Assembly (NCBI GenBank): GCA_030706405.1
Contig: JAUZOO010000012.1
Location: 62,001 to 126,000 of the forward strand
Reading direction: 5' to 3'
From: Bacteroidota bacterium
Lineage (GTDB): Bacteria; Bacteroidota; Bacteroidia; Bacteroidales; JAAUTT01
DNA: 64,000 nucleotides
Shown: positions 20,101 to 28,309 of the stretch, piece after piece
Layout: each line of letters begins with the position of its first letter
How positions within the stretch are numbered: position 1 is the stretch's first letter
Notes under the pieces: generated by a model
What the model saw: only the letters and a program-made list of their open reading frames with translations
Databases searched by the model: none
Told to the model about the DNA's origin: nothing
Made by a program: the position numbers and the translations under genes

Positions 20101-20742
20101 CTTGAACAGCTCAATCGCGAAAAGGAGCTCGTCGGCATTTATCTTTCGGCGCACCCGTTGGATACTTATCGTCTTGAAATAGACCATTTCTGTAATACCG
20201 GACTAGCCGAACTGGCCAACCTGTCCGACCTTAGCGGGAAAGAAATTTCTTTTGCTGGAATGGTCACCGAAACCCGCTCCGGACAAACCAAAACCGGCAA
20301 GGATTACGGCGGCATCACCATCGAAGATTATACCGGCTCGTACAAACTGATGCTTTTCGGCAAGGATTGGGTAGAATATCGTAAATTCTGCAATATATCG
20401 TATGCCTTATACTTTAAAGGTAAAGTACAGCCTCGTCCGTACGGTAACAACGATTTGGAGGTGAGCATCAAATCGATATGTATGCTTTCCGATGTGCGGG
20501 AAGAGATGGTCAAAAGCATTTCGATTACGGTTCCGGTTCAATTGGTTACCGATGGGCTTATTGCGGAATTAAAAGCGCATACCGACAACAATAAAGGAAA
20601 GGTTGAGCTCAAGTTTAAGCTGATCGATAAAACTGAAGGCCTAGCTGTTGATCTTTATTCGCGTACGTTGCGGATTGACCTGACTCCGGATTTGATTACG
20701 TATTTGAGAGATTGTGAAGGAGTTGAATTTAAATTGAATTAG
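17140..20742 (+). CDS. dnaE: DNA polymerase III alpha subunit (replicative)
   Basis: 1200 residues from ATG 17140; the frame is open to 17032 but the family starts at MSKFTHLHVHTQFSLLDGA. It is the catalytic subunit of the replicase. Domains: PHP (HLHVHTQFSLLDG, 4-17), polymerase palm with GPGRGSAAGS and the catalytic PDIDTDLDD, thumb and fingers, helix-hairpin-helix, and C-terminal OB fold (about 970-1080) with ISFAGMVTETR. Complete PHP metal ligands contrast with the second DnaE at 50019. Base use is more GC-rich than most of the window. Confidence 0.97.
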   Translation: MSKFTHLHVHTQFSLLDGAAEISNLYKKAAKDGQPALAITDHGNMFGVFEFVAEAYKHKLNPDDKNDKRLKVKPIVGCEFYLVENRFKRQFTREEKDMRYHQVLLAKNEQGYRNLAKLCSLGYIEGLYGKYPRIDKELIEKYHEGLIATTCCLGASVPKTIIKKGEEAGEEEFKWWLNIFGEDYYIELQRHGIPDQDKINAILSQWADKYNVKVIATNDLHYVDVTDYNAHDILLCINTGEKKSTPIIKEYLEDEEGSKKNSRFGFYNDQFYFKTTEEMSRLFADMPQAIDNTNDIVDKVELLDLKRDILLPNFPIPPEFLTQMQYLRHLTFEGAKRKYVDITPEVEERLNFELQTIENMGFAGYFLIVMDFIKAGRDMGVFVGPGRGSAAGSAVAYCIDITNIDPIKYNLLFERFLNPDRKSMPDIDTDLDDEGRQSVIDYVVQKYGKAQVAQIITYGTMAAKMSIKDVARVLDLPLNESLELTKLVPDTPGIKLNRVFEAPFDGEKSLKDKEGLNADEINDVKRLREIIKGDDLQAQVLKEARLLEGSVRNTGVHACGIIIAPQDLSDLLPVSVAKDSDLLVTQYEGKVIEDAGVIKMDFLGLKTLTIIKGALRLIKQNHGVEIDIDAIPLTDTKTFELYQRGETNGTFQFESPGMQKYLRELCPDKFEDLIAMNALYRPGPIEYIPNFIARKHGREAVAYDLPQMEEYLNDTYGITVYQEQVMLLSQKLAGFTKGDADTLRKAMGKKLIAVLDKMKSKFMDGCQKNGFDPKICDKIWTDWEAFASYAFNKSHSTCYAFVAFQTAYLKAHYPAEYMASVLNNAANIEKITFFMDECKRMGMQVLGPDVNESNLAFTVNKKGDIRFGMGSIKGSGEGAVNAIVEEREKNGPFESIFDFVERIPLSSVNRKNVESLALSGAFDCFPEIRRCQFFAADSKGVTFIENLTRYGAKFQTDKNTVTNSLFGEGQFVGITKPEIPHAEDWSILEQLNREKELVGIYLSAHPLDTYRLEIDHFCNTGLAELANLSDLSGKEISFAGMVTETRSGQTKTGKDYGGITIEDYTGSYKLMLFGKDWVEYRKFCNISYALYFKGKVQPRPYGNNDLEVSIKSICMLSDVREEMVKSISITVPVQLVTDGLIAELKAHTDNNKGKVELKFKLIDKTEGLAVDLYSRTLRIDLTPDLITYLRDCEGVEFKLN

Positions 20743-20747
20743 CACGA

Positions 20748-21245
20748 ATGCAATATCCGCCGATAGCTCCCGATGAATTAAAAAAGTTGGCCGAAAAGGC
20801 TGAAAAATCTTCAAAACAATGGATTGCGGCTTTTAACAAGAAACAGGCCAATAAACTCGACGACATGGTTCACAACCTTCACGACGAGGTGTTTGCCGAG
20901 GTTGATTGCCTGCAGTGTGCCAATTGCTGTAAAAGCATTAGCCCTACGTTGTATGATAAAGATATAGAACGGCTCGCAAAAGGCTTGAAGATGAAGCCTT
21001 CGGAGTTTATCGAAACGTATCTTTTAATTGACGAGGAGAATGATTATGTATTTCGCGAAACACCTTGTCCTTTTCTCGATGCCGAAAATTATTGCATCGT
21101 TTATGAGAACCGTCCCAAGGCTTGCCGCGAATATCCGCACACCGATCGCGTGCGGTTTTATCAAATTCTTAAGTTAACGTTAAAAAATACCACCGTTTGT
21201 CCGGCGGCGTATTATGTTATGGAAGGATTGAAAAATTCGAAATAG
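20748..21245 (+). CDS. YkgJ-family Cys-cluster protein
   Basis: 165 residues. Cys motif CLQCANCC (about residues 59-66) plus ETPCPFLD, NYCIVYENRPKACREYP and a last Cys in TVCPAAYY, the pattern of the zinc or iron-chelating family UPF0153. Function is not established. It starts 5 bases after dnaE, probably cotranscribed. Its stop lies 3 bases from the stop of the convergent lipid kinase gene, with no terminator between. Confidence 0.85.
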   Translation: MQYPPIAPDELKKLAEKAEKSSKQWIAAFNKKQANKLDDMVHNLHDEVFAEVDCLQCANCCKSISPTLYDKDIERLAKGLKMKPSEFIETYLLIDEENDYVFRETPCPFLDAENYCIVYENRPKACREYPHTDRVRFYQILKLTLKNTTVCPAAYYVMEGLKNSK

Positions 21246-21248
21246 CGA

Positions 21249-22145
21249 TTATTTCGGCACTACCACCTTCAATCCCTTTTCAACAATATTAATTTTTAGC
21301 TTTTTGCCCATGATGGCCGGTTCGCCGTCGAGGTGAACTTCGCCTTTTTTCTTGCGTTTAATGGTAATGGTTTGTCCGGTTTTTACGCGGATGTATTCGC
21401 ACTGGTCCATGGTGCGGTTAAAAAGCCTGAACCCGATGCGGAAAGCCTTACGTTTGGGGAAAGGTTTCAGGATACAAACATCGAGCAACCCGTCCTGGAT
21501 ATCGGCCTGGGGGGCAATGTAAGCGTCGTTACCATATTGTCCGGCGTTGGCAACGGTAATAAGGAATGCTCGCATCTTTGATTTTTCTCCGTCTATCTTA
21601 ATTTTATATTTTTTCGGCTTATAAGTGAAGTATGCCGAGATGGTTTGTTTGATGTAAGTCATAAATCCTCTTTTGGTACTGGAGGCAAATTTGTTACCGA
21701 TATGAGCATCGAAGCCTACGCCACACGTGCAGAAAAAAGGATTCTCGTTGATAACGCCATAATCCATCGCAAAAATTTTGCCCTGGTTTTGTAATTCGAG
21801 GGCATCTTTCATTTTGAGGGGAATGTTAAGGAAACGACCAAGCCCGTTACCCGAGCCACAGGGGATGATACCCAGGGCAACGTCTGAGCCAACCAGCGCT
21901 TTGGCAACCTCATTTACCGTTCCGTCGCCACCAACGGCAATTACCCGCGAGAAATTACGCTCAATGAGGTCGGCCGTAAGTTGTGTGGCATGACCTGCAC
22001 ATTGCGTATAAAAAAGCTCGACACTAAACCTCGATTGATCGATAATTTCGCCAATCAGTTTGGGTAAATTATCCTTCTTAGAAGTACCCGACTTCGGGTT
22101 AATGATAAATGCGATTCTTTCCTTGCGGGTTATAGTCTGTTCCAC
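21249..22145 (-). CDS. Diacylglycerol kinase-like lipid kinase (YegS/BmrU family)
   Basis: 298 residues. Seen: INPKSGTSKKDNL, the nucleotide-binding GGDGTVNEVAKAL and GIIPCGSGNGLGRFL, and C-terminal beta-sandwich strands (GEVHLDGEPA). The family phosphorylates diacylglycerol or similar lipids at the inner membrane. The divergent neighbours (LpxH-like phosphatase and glycosyltransferase) hint at glycolipid metabolism; that is inference. Confidence 0.9.
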   Translation of the reverse strand: MEQTITRKERIAFIINPKSGTSKKDNLPKLIGEIIDQSRFSVELFYTQCAGHATQLTADLIERNFSRVIAVGGDGTVNEVAKALVGSDVALGIIPCGSGNGLGRFLNIPLKMKDALELQNQGKIFAMDYGVINENPFFCTCGVGFDAHIGNKFASSTKRGFMTYIKQTISAYFTYKPKKYKIKIDGEKSKMRAFLITVANAGQYGNDAYIAPQADIQDGLLDVCILKPFPKRKAFRIGFRLFNRTMDQCEYIRVKTGQTITIKRKKKGEVHLDGEPAIMGKKLKINIVEKGLKVVVPK

Positions 22146-22308
22146 AGTAAATGTTTTTTTGAACGTCTAAATAACATTTTGATTAAAAATCGGGACGAAG
22201 GTATAGAATTATTGAATAAATTATCAATCTTTCGTAATTGTTTAAGATTTATTAACTTTAAGTTAATAACCAGGTTATAACCCTTTATTTTCTTTACAAA
22301 AAAACAAT

Positions 22309-23070
22309 ATGTTAAAAAGAAACCACTACAAAACCGTAGTCTTGTCCGACATCCATCTTGGCACCAAGCACTCCCAGGCCAAAGAGGTTGTCCGTTTCCT
22401 GAAAAACAACACATGCGATAAGTTAATCCTTAATGGCGATATAATTGACGGATGGCAGCTTCGTAAAGGAGGCAACTGGAAAAAAAAACACACCCGGTTT
22501 TTTAGGGTTGTACTTAAAATGATGGAAAAACACCAGACCGAAGTTATTTATGTGCGGGGTAACCACGACGATTTTCTCGATAACATCCTGCCGTTTGTTT
22601 TTGGCGATATAAAAATCGTTAAGGACTACATCCATATCAGTAAAGGGCGTAAATTTCTGGTACTGCATGGCGATTTGTTCGATACCATTACTACGCACCT
22701 GCGTTGGCTGGCAAAGTTGGGCGATGTAGGTTATACGTTCCTGTTATGGCTTAATAAGTTCTATAATAATTACCGCGTACGCCGCGGATTACCTTATTTT
22801 TCGCTATCGCAGGCCGTTAAGCAAAAGGTTAAAGGAGCTGTTTCGTATATTTCCGATTTCGAAACCGAGCTGGTTAAGCTGGCACGCTCCAAAGGCTGTC
22901 AGGGTGTTATCTGCGGGCATATTCACCATCCTGCCATAACCATGTACGATGACGTCCTTTATATGAATTCCGGCGATTGGGTTGAATCGCTTACCGCTTT
23001 GGTGGAAGATTACCAGGGAGAGTGGAGCATCATTTATTATTCCGATTTAGTTAAGGAGGAACATCTTTAA
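22309..23070 (+). CDS. LpxH-like metallophosphoesterase (UDP-2,3-diacylglucosamine diphosphatase family)
   Basis: 253 residues. All calcineurin-type metal motifs are present: LSDIHLG, NGDIIDGW, RGNHDDF, HGDLFD and GHIHHP. LpxH removes UMP from UDP-2,3-diacylglucosamine in lipid A synthesis. The members of this subgroup found beside glycosyltransferases in Bacteroidota are annotated so by similarity only, and several LpxH-like paralogues can occur per genome, so the substrate is not certain. The next gene follows after 48 bases. Confidence 0.82.
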   Translation: MLKRNHYKTVVLSDIHLGTKHSQAKEVVRFLKNNTCDKLILNGDIIDGWQLRKGGNWKKKHTRFFRVVLKMMEKHQTEVIYVRGNHDDFLDNILPFVFGDIKIVKDYIHISKGRKFLVLHGDLFDTITTHLRWLAKLGDVGYTFLLWLNKFYNNYRVRRGLPYFSLSQAVKQKVKGAVSYISDFETELVKLARSKGCQGVICGHIHHPAITMYDDVLYMNSGDWVESLTALVEDYQGEWSIIYYSDLVKEEHL

Positions 23071-23118
23071 CTAATTGACGGTTGATTACCAGCTTGATTT
23101 AATAATACCAGCTTATTT

Positions 23119-24195
23119 ATGCGTTTCTTATTTATTGTACAGGGCGAAGGGCGAGGACACATGACACAAGCCATTTCAATGCGCGATATTCTTGTCCGCA
23201 ATGGGCACGAAGTGTTGGAAGTGCTTGTTGGTAAAAGCCGCGTGCGCGAAATTCCCCGTTTCTTTTTCGACAAGATTGAGGTTCCCGTTCATACGTACGA
23301 AAGTCCCAATTTTGCCGTTTCGCATAACAATAAAGGCATTCATGTTTACCAATCGATACTCCGCAATTTGTTCCGGTTAAATGTCTACTTTAAAAGTCTG
23401 GCATTTATTAACCGAAAAATTAAAGATTTGAAACCCGATGTGGTGATAAACTTCTACGAAATGCTTGGCGGATTTACCTGGATGTTTTACCGTCCAAAGG
23501 TGAAATACATTTGTATTGGGCATCAGTTTTTATTGCTTCATCCCGGGTTTGTATTTCCTTCCGGGAGGCATTTCCAAATTTGGATGTTGAATTTTTTAAC
23601 CCGGTTAACGTCGTTTGGGGCCGATAAACAGCTGGCCTTATCGTTTGTTTCCATGCCCGACCTTCGTAAAAAAAAGATATTTGTTGTACCACCGCTTCTT
23701 CGTAACGAGGTTCGGGAACTTATCCCCCACAATGGTAACTATATTTTAGGATATATGCTCAATGCCGGTTATAGCGAGGAAATTATCCGCTGGCACAAGA
23801 CCTGTCCGCAACAGGAAGCCCATTTTTTCTGGGACAAAAAAGATGTTCCCGAAGACCTCGAAGTTGAACCTAACCTCTGGTTCCACCGCATTAACGATGT
23901 AAAGTTTCTTCAATATATGAAAGATTGCAAGGGATATGCCAGTACGGCAGGTTTTGAATCAATTTGCGAAGCTATGTACCTGCGCAAACCTGTTCTTATG
24001 GTTCCTACCGCCGGGCATATCGAGCAACGCTGTAATTCGGTTGATGGCGTGAGGGCTGGAGCAGGCATTACGTCCGACGCATTCGATTTGGACAAGCTCA
24101 TCGATTTTATTCCCACTTTCAACAACGCTGATCAGACCTTTGTGCACTGGGAACAGCAAGCCGAAGACCGTTTTTTAACGTTACTCACCCAATAG
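23119..24195 (+). CDS. Glycosyltransferase, GT-B fold, MJ1255-like
   Basis: 358 residues. N-terminal FIVQGEGRGHMTQAISM, the usual opening of GT-B enzymes of the MGT/MurG-like group; C-terminal donor region with STAGFESICEAMYLRKPVLMVP. Part of the probable operon with the LpxH-like gene. Donor and acceptor are unknown; a glycolipid acceptor is suggested only by context. Confidence 0.82.
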   Translation: MRFLFIVQGEGRGHMTQAISMRDILVRNGHEVLEVLVGKSRVREIPRFFFDKIEVPVHTYESPNFAVSHNNKGIHVYQSILRNLFRLNVYFKSLAFINRKIKDLKPDVVINFYEMLGGFTWMFYRPKVKYICIGHQFLLLHPGFVFPSGRHFQIWMLNFLTRLTSFGADKQLALSFVSMPDLRKKKIFVVPPLLRNEVRELIPHNGNYILGYMLNAGYSEEIIRWHKTCPQQEAHFFWDKKDVPEDLEVEPNLWFHRINDVKFLQYMKDCKGYASTAGFESICEAMYLRKPVLMVPTAGHIEQRCNSVDGVRAGAGITSDAFDLDKLIDFIPTFNNADQTFVHWEQQAEDRFLTLLTQ

Positions 24196-24285
24196 CGGCA
24201 TTCACACGGTTGATTCATAATAAAATTATGCCCCTTCCGTTTTATCTCCACGGTTTATTCTATTTTTGACTGTTAAACCTGTTGG

Positions 24286-25332
24286 ATGAGGAAATCATTA
24301 CTTTGCATAGCTGCCTTAATGTTTTGCAGCGCAAGCTTTGCCCAGTTTGGGGGCAAGCACGTTTATGAATTTTTAAACCTGGTGAGTTCGCCAAGAGTGG
24401 CTGCACTGGGGGGCAAATACATTTCGTATGCCGACGACGACCTTTCGCTTTCCTACCACAACCCTTCCCTGCTGAACAACGATATGGTAAACCGTTTATC
24501 GCTTAACGCCGTGAGCTATTATGCGGGTGTAAAGTACGGATATGTGGGATATTGCAACCGTTTTTTCAAGAAGAACATCATGTCCGTTGGATTGCAGTAC
24601 ATCAATTATGGCACATTTACCGGAGCCGACGAAAATGGCTCCATTGCAGGCTCGTTCCAGGCTTCGGAATACAGTTTTAACATAGCAGTATCGCAGCCGG
24701 TTAACGAATATTTGGTTCTTGGGGCCGATGTAAGACCTATATTTTCGTTTTACGAGAACAATGTTTCAATCGGGCTGTCGTCCGATTATGGGATGACGTA
24801 TGCCAACCCCGGAAAACTATATACGTTGGCCTTTGTAGTGCGCAACCTGGGCACACAGCTTAAACCATACACCACCGGAACCTATGAGACGTTGCCTGTT
24901 GAGCTTCAGCTAGGCTTTACCCAACAATTACGTTACGCGCCTTTCCGTTTCTCGGTAACAGCACAACATCTCGAAACGCCCGACATGTCCGTTTCTGACC
25001 TTGTTGATCCCAATGCTTCTCAGGTTTCGGCTACTGCCTCCAAACGACAAGTTGATAAGATGGCCGATATTGTTATGCGCCACCTGATTTTTGGTGTTGA
25101 GTTTTTTCCTTTCAAGAATTTTTATTTGCGGGGAGGATATAACTATCAGCGGCGACAAGAATTAAAACTGACAACCAGTGCAGGCGGAACGGGGTTCTCG
25201 TGGGGCTTTGGGTTGTCTGTATCGCGGTTTCAGTTAAATTATGGATGGGCTACGTACCGTTCGTCGGGCGGGTCGAACCATTTTTCTATCGCTACGGATT
25301 TGTCGACGTTTGGAAAGTCAACGAAAAAATGA
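24286..25332 (+). CDS. porQ: Type IX secretion system protein PorQ
   Basis: 348 residues. Signal peptide MRKSLLCIAALMFCSASFAQ, then a PorV/PorQ-like outer membrane beta barrel: SSPRVAALGGKYISYADDD, YHNPSLLN and repeated amphipathic strands to the C-terminus. PorQ is part of the attachment complex that anchors T9SS cargo at the surface. A TATTTTTG at 24261-24268 may be its -7 element. The family assignment is firm; the role is by family knowledge. Confidence 0.9.
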   Translation: MRKSLLCIAALMFCSASFAQFGGKHVYEFLNLVSSPRVAALGGKYISYADDDLSLSYHNPSLLNNDMVNRLSLNAVSYYAGVKYGYVGYCNRFFKKNIMSVGLQYINYGTFTGADENGSIAGSFQASEYSFNIAVSQPVNEYLVLGADVRPIFSFYENNVSIGLSSDYGMTYANPGKLYTLAFVVRNLGTQLKPYTTGTYETLPVELQLGFTQQLRYAPFRFSVTAQHLETPDMSVSDLVDPNASQVSATASKRQVDKMADIVMRHLIFGVEFFPFKNFYLRGGYNYQRRQELKLTTSAGGTGFSWGFGLSVSRFQLNYGWATYRSSGGSNHFSIATDLSTFGKSTKK

Positions 25333-25361
25333 ACATCGAAATTCATCACGGGGTTTAAGCA

Positions 25362-25796
25362 ATGAATTTTTAGGAGTTAGAAGGACTTCCCGCTGTTGTA
25401 GTTATTGATTTTCGGCATATCGAAGTTCATCCCGCATTGTTCGAAGCTTTTCCCGCACACATCGAAGGACATTTCGCACTGTTCGAAGTTCTTATCGCAA
25501 AGATAGTTGACCAATCCGCATACATCGAAGGCTTTTCCGCAGAGATAGAAGCTTAAACCGCACAAATCGAAGCCCATTCCGCGGAGATAGAAGTTCGTCC
25601 CGCGCACATCGAAGCTTTACCCGCACTGTTAGTTGACCGTTCCGCATACATCGAAGCTTTGTCCGTCCATATAGGAGTGTTGAACAACCTGTATAAAGCA
25701 GATGCCGCAAACTTAGTTGTTGTGTTGGAGGACAAAGGTATATCCGATACTAAGCTCGTTAGACAAACTTCATATTTTTTAAACAAACAAGCCTAA
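25362..25796 (+). pseudogene. Decayed heptad-repeat gene (21-bp repeats in coding phase)
   Basis: Reading from ATG 25362 gives a 145-codon frame ending at TAA 25794, with in-frame TAG at 25371 and TAA at 25554. Between 25392 and 25685 it encodes fourteen 7-residue units of the form A-x-I-E-A-x-S/P, such as AYIEGFS, AEIEVRP, AHIEALP and AYIEALS. A non-repeat tail with ordinary protein composition (YKADAANLVVVLEDKG) follows. The phase of the repeat and the tail favour this strand over the minus strand, where the same repeat gives a Cys-rich 76-residue frame. I do not recognise the family. It could also be a live gene with a start after the stops. Confidence 0.45.
25392..25685. repeat. 14 imperfect tandem copies of a 21-bp unit
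   Basis: Consensus roughly GCAnACATCGAAGCTTTTCC, period 21 bp held throughout without a slip, individual copies diverged at 30-50 percent of positions. Units 5-6 (AKIVDQS AYIEGFS) resemble units 11-12 (ALLVDRS AYIEALS), suggesting a larger 126-bp duplication. Confidence 0.9.
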
Positions 25797-25985
25797 ACAA
25801 TTCAAAAATCACTATTTTAGTCATCGGTTATATCAGCGAATTTTAAAATACTTAGGCGAAAGGAAAAAAGATTAACCAACGCCAAAGTTTATGTCAATGA
25901 TTTGAATACGGATATAATTGTAATGTAATTAGAGAAGTGTTGGCAAACATTGCAAAAAGCGATATTGATAAATTTAAACTACAAT

Positions 25986-27491
25986 ATGAGAACTAAACAT
26001 TTATTGATAGGTCTATTTTTTTTACAAATAGCGCATTTAAGTTATAGCAAGGAAACTGTTCTTAAGGGATTGATTCCAAATTACAGGGAGTTAGATTCCA
26101 CTGTTTACATGGATAAAAGCATTTCGGTAATTTATTTTGATAAATTAGGTAGGGATAAAATGGTTTCATCACTAATACAAAATGATGGTACATTTCAACT
26201 ATCCTTTGACATTGAAAAAGTTCTGGACGTACAGATCAAATCTGGCACAGTATCTAATACTTGGGCTTTAGTTATTCCGGGAGATACTATTAACATGAAT
26301 TTAAGATACAATATTTGCAATCAAAAATTCCAAGGGCTTCCTTCTCCATTTTATCAACCGGACTTTGACAATGCATTTGTTGGCAAATACGCTTTAATTC
26401 AAAAGCAGTTTTGGGATTTTACTTACAACTGGTTAATCAAAAATGAAATTGCTCAAAAATTATATAAAACGTCTGATCCACTAAATGAAAAAATAGGGCA
26501 AATACCGGCTATACTTAAACCCTATTTTGACTTGCATAAGGATAATCCCCTACTTTATGAATGGGGCGTGAATTATTTATTTTATGGTTTGTTAAATAAC
26601 CTGATAAGAAACAATGTAACCCTAAATTATAAATCTATAGCATATCCATTCAGTGAATTAACAGAAAGTAGTGAATATTCTGTTTTTTTAGGGATGATGG
26701 GGCCTAAAATGTCCCAAAAGTATGGAAATCTAATACTTCATGATGTGTACAAAGCCGTAGCTAAAGGTCAGTTTTCACAAATCGATAAAGAAGAGAAAAT
26801 GGCGTTTAATCATTTGTTTGATAATTCAGCTACATCAAAAGATACGGTAATATGCAAAAAAGTTCTTAAAAGAGTTGTAAGCTATATTGCTTTTAAGAAT
26901 TTCAGTGATTCAATAGTTTTAGCTTATAACAAATCATTTTATAATGAGGTTTTACCTGATCATTTATCGGAACTGTTGTTAGCTAACGATATTATTGATA
27001 GATCGAAAAATATTTCTTTTATATCAATGTTACATAGCCAAGATTTAAGAGATTACGTAGCTAATATTCTAAATGAACCGACTTCAGCTAAAATAAACAT
27101 AGCTGATTTTAAGTATTCAGGAAGTGCTATAATAAAGGACTTACTTAAAAAATATAAAGGACAGAATATTTATATTGATATTTGGGCAACCTGGTGCGGC
27201 CCTTGTAGAAGTGAATTTCAATACTATCCAGGATTAATCGAAAAATATCTTGGAAAAGTTGTTTTCGTATGTTTATGTGCATCATCCCCTGAGGAAACAT
27301 TCAAGACCATAGTAAATGAACAAACTTTTAAAGTTGAGCATTATTTTTTAAGTGCAAGTCAATATGAAGAATTGCAGCATGAGTTTAAAATTGTTGCATT
27401 CCCACATTATATTTTGATAGATAAAAATGGGAACGTAAAGAATAATTCCTTTAGGCCTTCAAGTAAAGATGCTTTGGAGGGGGTACTTTGA
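25986..27491 (+). CDS. TlpA-like thioredoxin-fold protein with long N-terminal domain
   Basis: 501 residues from ATG 25986; the frame opens at 25950 but the later Met starts a clean signal peptide (MRTKHLLIGLFFLQIAHLSYS). About 25-370: unknown N-terminal domain of the kind found in periplasmic redoxins of this phylum. About 385-500: thioredoxin fold with YIDIWATWCGPCRSEF and the cis-Pro segment VAFPHYILID. Probably a periplasmic or lipid-anchored thiol oxidoreductase. It is markedly AT-rich compared with porQ. It stops at EGVL, a little shorter than many relatives. 25797-25985 upstream shows nothing I recognise. Confidence 0.85.
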   Translation: MRTKHLLIGLFFLQIAHLSYSKETVLKGLIPNYRELDSTVYMDKSISVIYFDKLGRDKMVSSLIQNDGTFQLSFDIEKVLDVQIKSGTVSNTWALVIPGDTINMNLRYNICNQKFQGLPSPFYQPDFDNAFVGKYALIQKQFWDFTYNWLIKNEIAQKLYKTSDPLNEKIGQIPAILKPYFDLHKDNPLLYEWGVNYLFYGLLNNLIRNNVTLNYKSIAYPFSELTESSEYSVFLGMMGPKMSQKYGNLILHDVYKAVAKGQFSQIDKEEKMAFNHLFDNSATSKDTVICKKVLKRVVSYIAFKNFSDSIVLAYNKSFYNEVLPDHLSELLLANDIIDRSKNISFISMLHSQDLRDYVANILNEPTSAKINIADFKYSGSAIIKDLLKKYKGQNIYIDIWATWCGPCRSEFQYYPGLIEKYLGKVVFVCLCASSPEETFKTIVNEQTFKVEHYFLSASQYEELQHEFKIVAFPHYILIDKNGNVKNNSFRPSSKDALEGVL

Positions 27492-27733
27492 AGATTTTAA
27501 AAGTAACATTTGCTAACACAGTGTATATATCATGCGGGTCTACTGATTTTCAATTCAGCGCAATTTGCAAGTTCTATTTCCGCTGACAAAGGTTTTTTAC
27601 CGGGTAATGGGTTCGCGCCCATAATATCCCACACATCGCATGGCCCAATTATTGTAGGCAATAATATGGTAGTTTTCAAAATATAAATCATCATGAGGGA
27701 ATTATTAAGGTTATTTGTAAAAAAGTAGCCCCT

Positions 27734-27763
27734 TGCGATTATTTTTGAATGTTATATCTTTGC
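27734..27763 (+). promoter_or_regulatory. Promoter and long leader of the GtrA gene
   Basis: TTG at 27734-27736, 19-base spacer, TATCTTTG at 27756-27763. The predicted leader is about 120 bases before the ATG at 27893. It contains two weak hairpins (AAAGG/CCTTT at 27776-27808 and GGCAA/TTGCC near 27838-27851). No known riboswitch is recognised. 27492-27733 shows nothing. Confidence 0.65.
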
Positions 27764-27892
27764 GGGCTTCAAAATAAAGGTGGGTGCAGCGTAAGTCGCC
27801 TTTGTAACGGATAATTTATAGTAAAAGACAATACAGGCAATGCTTTGCCGTTTGGCATATAGCTAACAGAGAAATAAAGAAGTTAACAGATT

Positions 27893-28309
27893 ATGGATTT
27901 TTCAAAGTCGTCGTTCATCGCATTTATTCAACAGGCATTTAAATACGGGTTGGTTGGGGTTGTAAATACGATCGTCAGCCTGGGAACTATTTTCATTGCG
28001 ATGAAAGTAATCCATTGTTCGTACATCCTCTCGAACATTATGGGATACAGCGTAGGCATTGCCTGTAGCTTTTTCTTCAATAAACGGTGGACGTTTAAAA
28101 GCACCGGAAATGCACAGATAGAAATGTTAATATTTTTAGGTATCAGCGGGGTATGTTACCTTATACAGCTGGCCGGCCTAGTTTTTTTGAAAGAAGCTTT
28201 ACATGTAAAAGCAGAAATTGCCCAGGTGTTAGCCATAGCTTTTTATACCATGCCTAATTTCCTGGGCAATAAATTTATTACGTTCCGCAATGCGGCAAGA
28301 GTTTCTTAG
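27893..28309 (+). CDS. GtrA-family membrane protein
   Basis: 138 residues, four membrane segments. Seen: FKYGLVGVVNTIVSLG at the start, the loop FFFNKRWTFKS and the final LGNKFITFR, all diagnostic for GtrA/DPMS-associated flippase-like proteins thought to move polyprenyl-linked sugars. Its stop codon overlaps the stop of the convergent GH16-like gene (28306-28309). Confidence 0.92.
   Translation: MDFSKSSFIAFIQQAFKYGLVGVVNTIVSLGTIFIAMKVIHCSYILSNIMGYSVGIACSFFFNKRWTFKSTGNAQIEMLIFLGISGVCYLIQLAGLVFLKEALHVKAEIAQVLAIAFYTMPNFLGNKFITFRNAARVS

Noticed and set aside
25392-25685. CRISPR-like array
   Set aside because: The 21-bp units are contiguous with no spacers, diverged, and in coding phase; no cas gene is near.
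27764-27892. Known riboswitch before the GtrA gene
   Set aside because: No conserved core of the common classes (TPP, cobalamin, SAM, preQ1) could be recognised.
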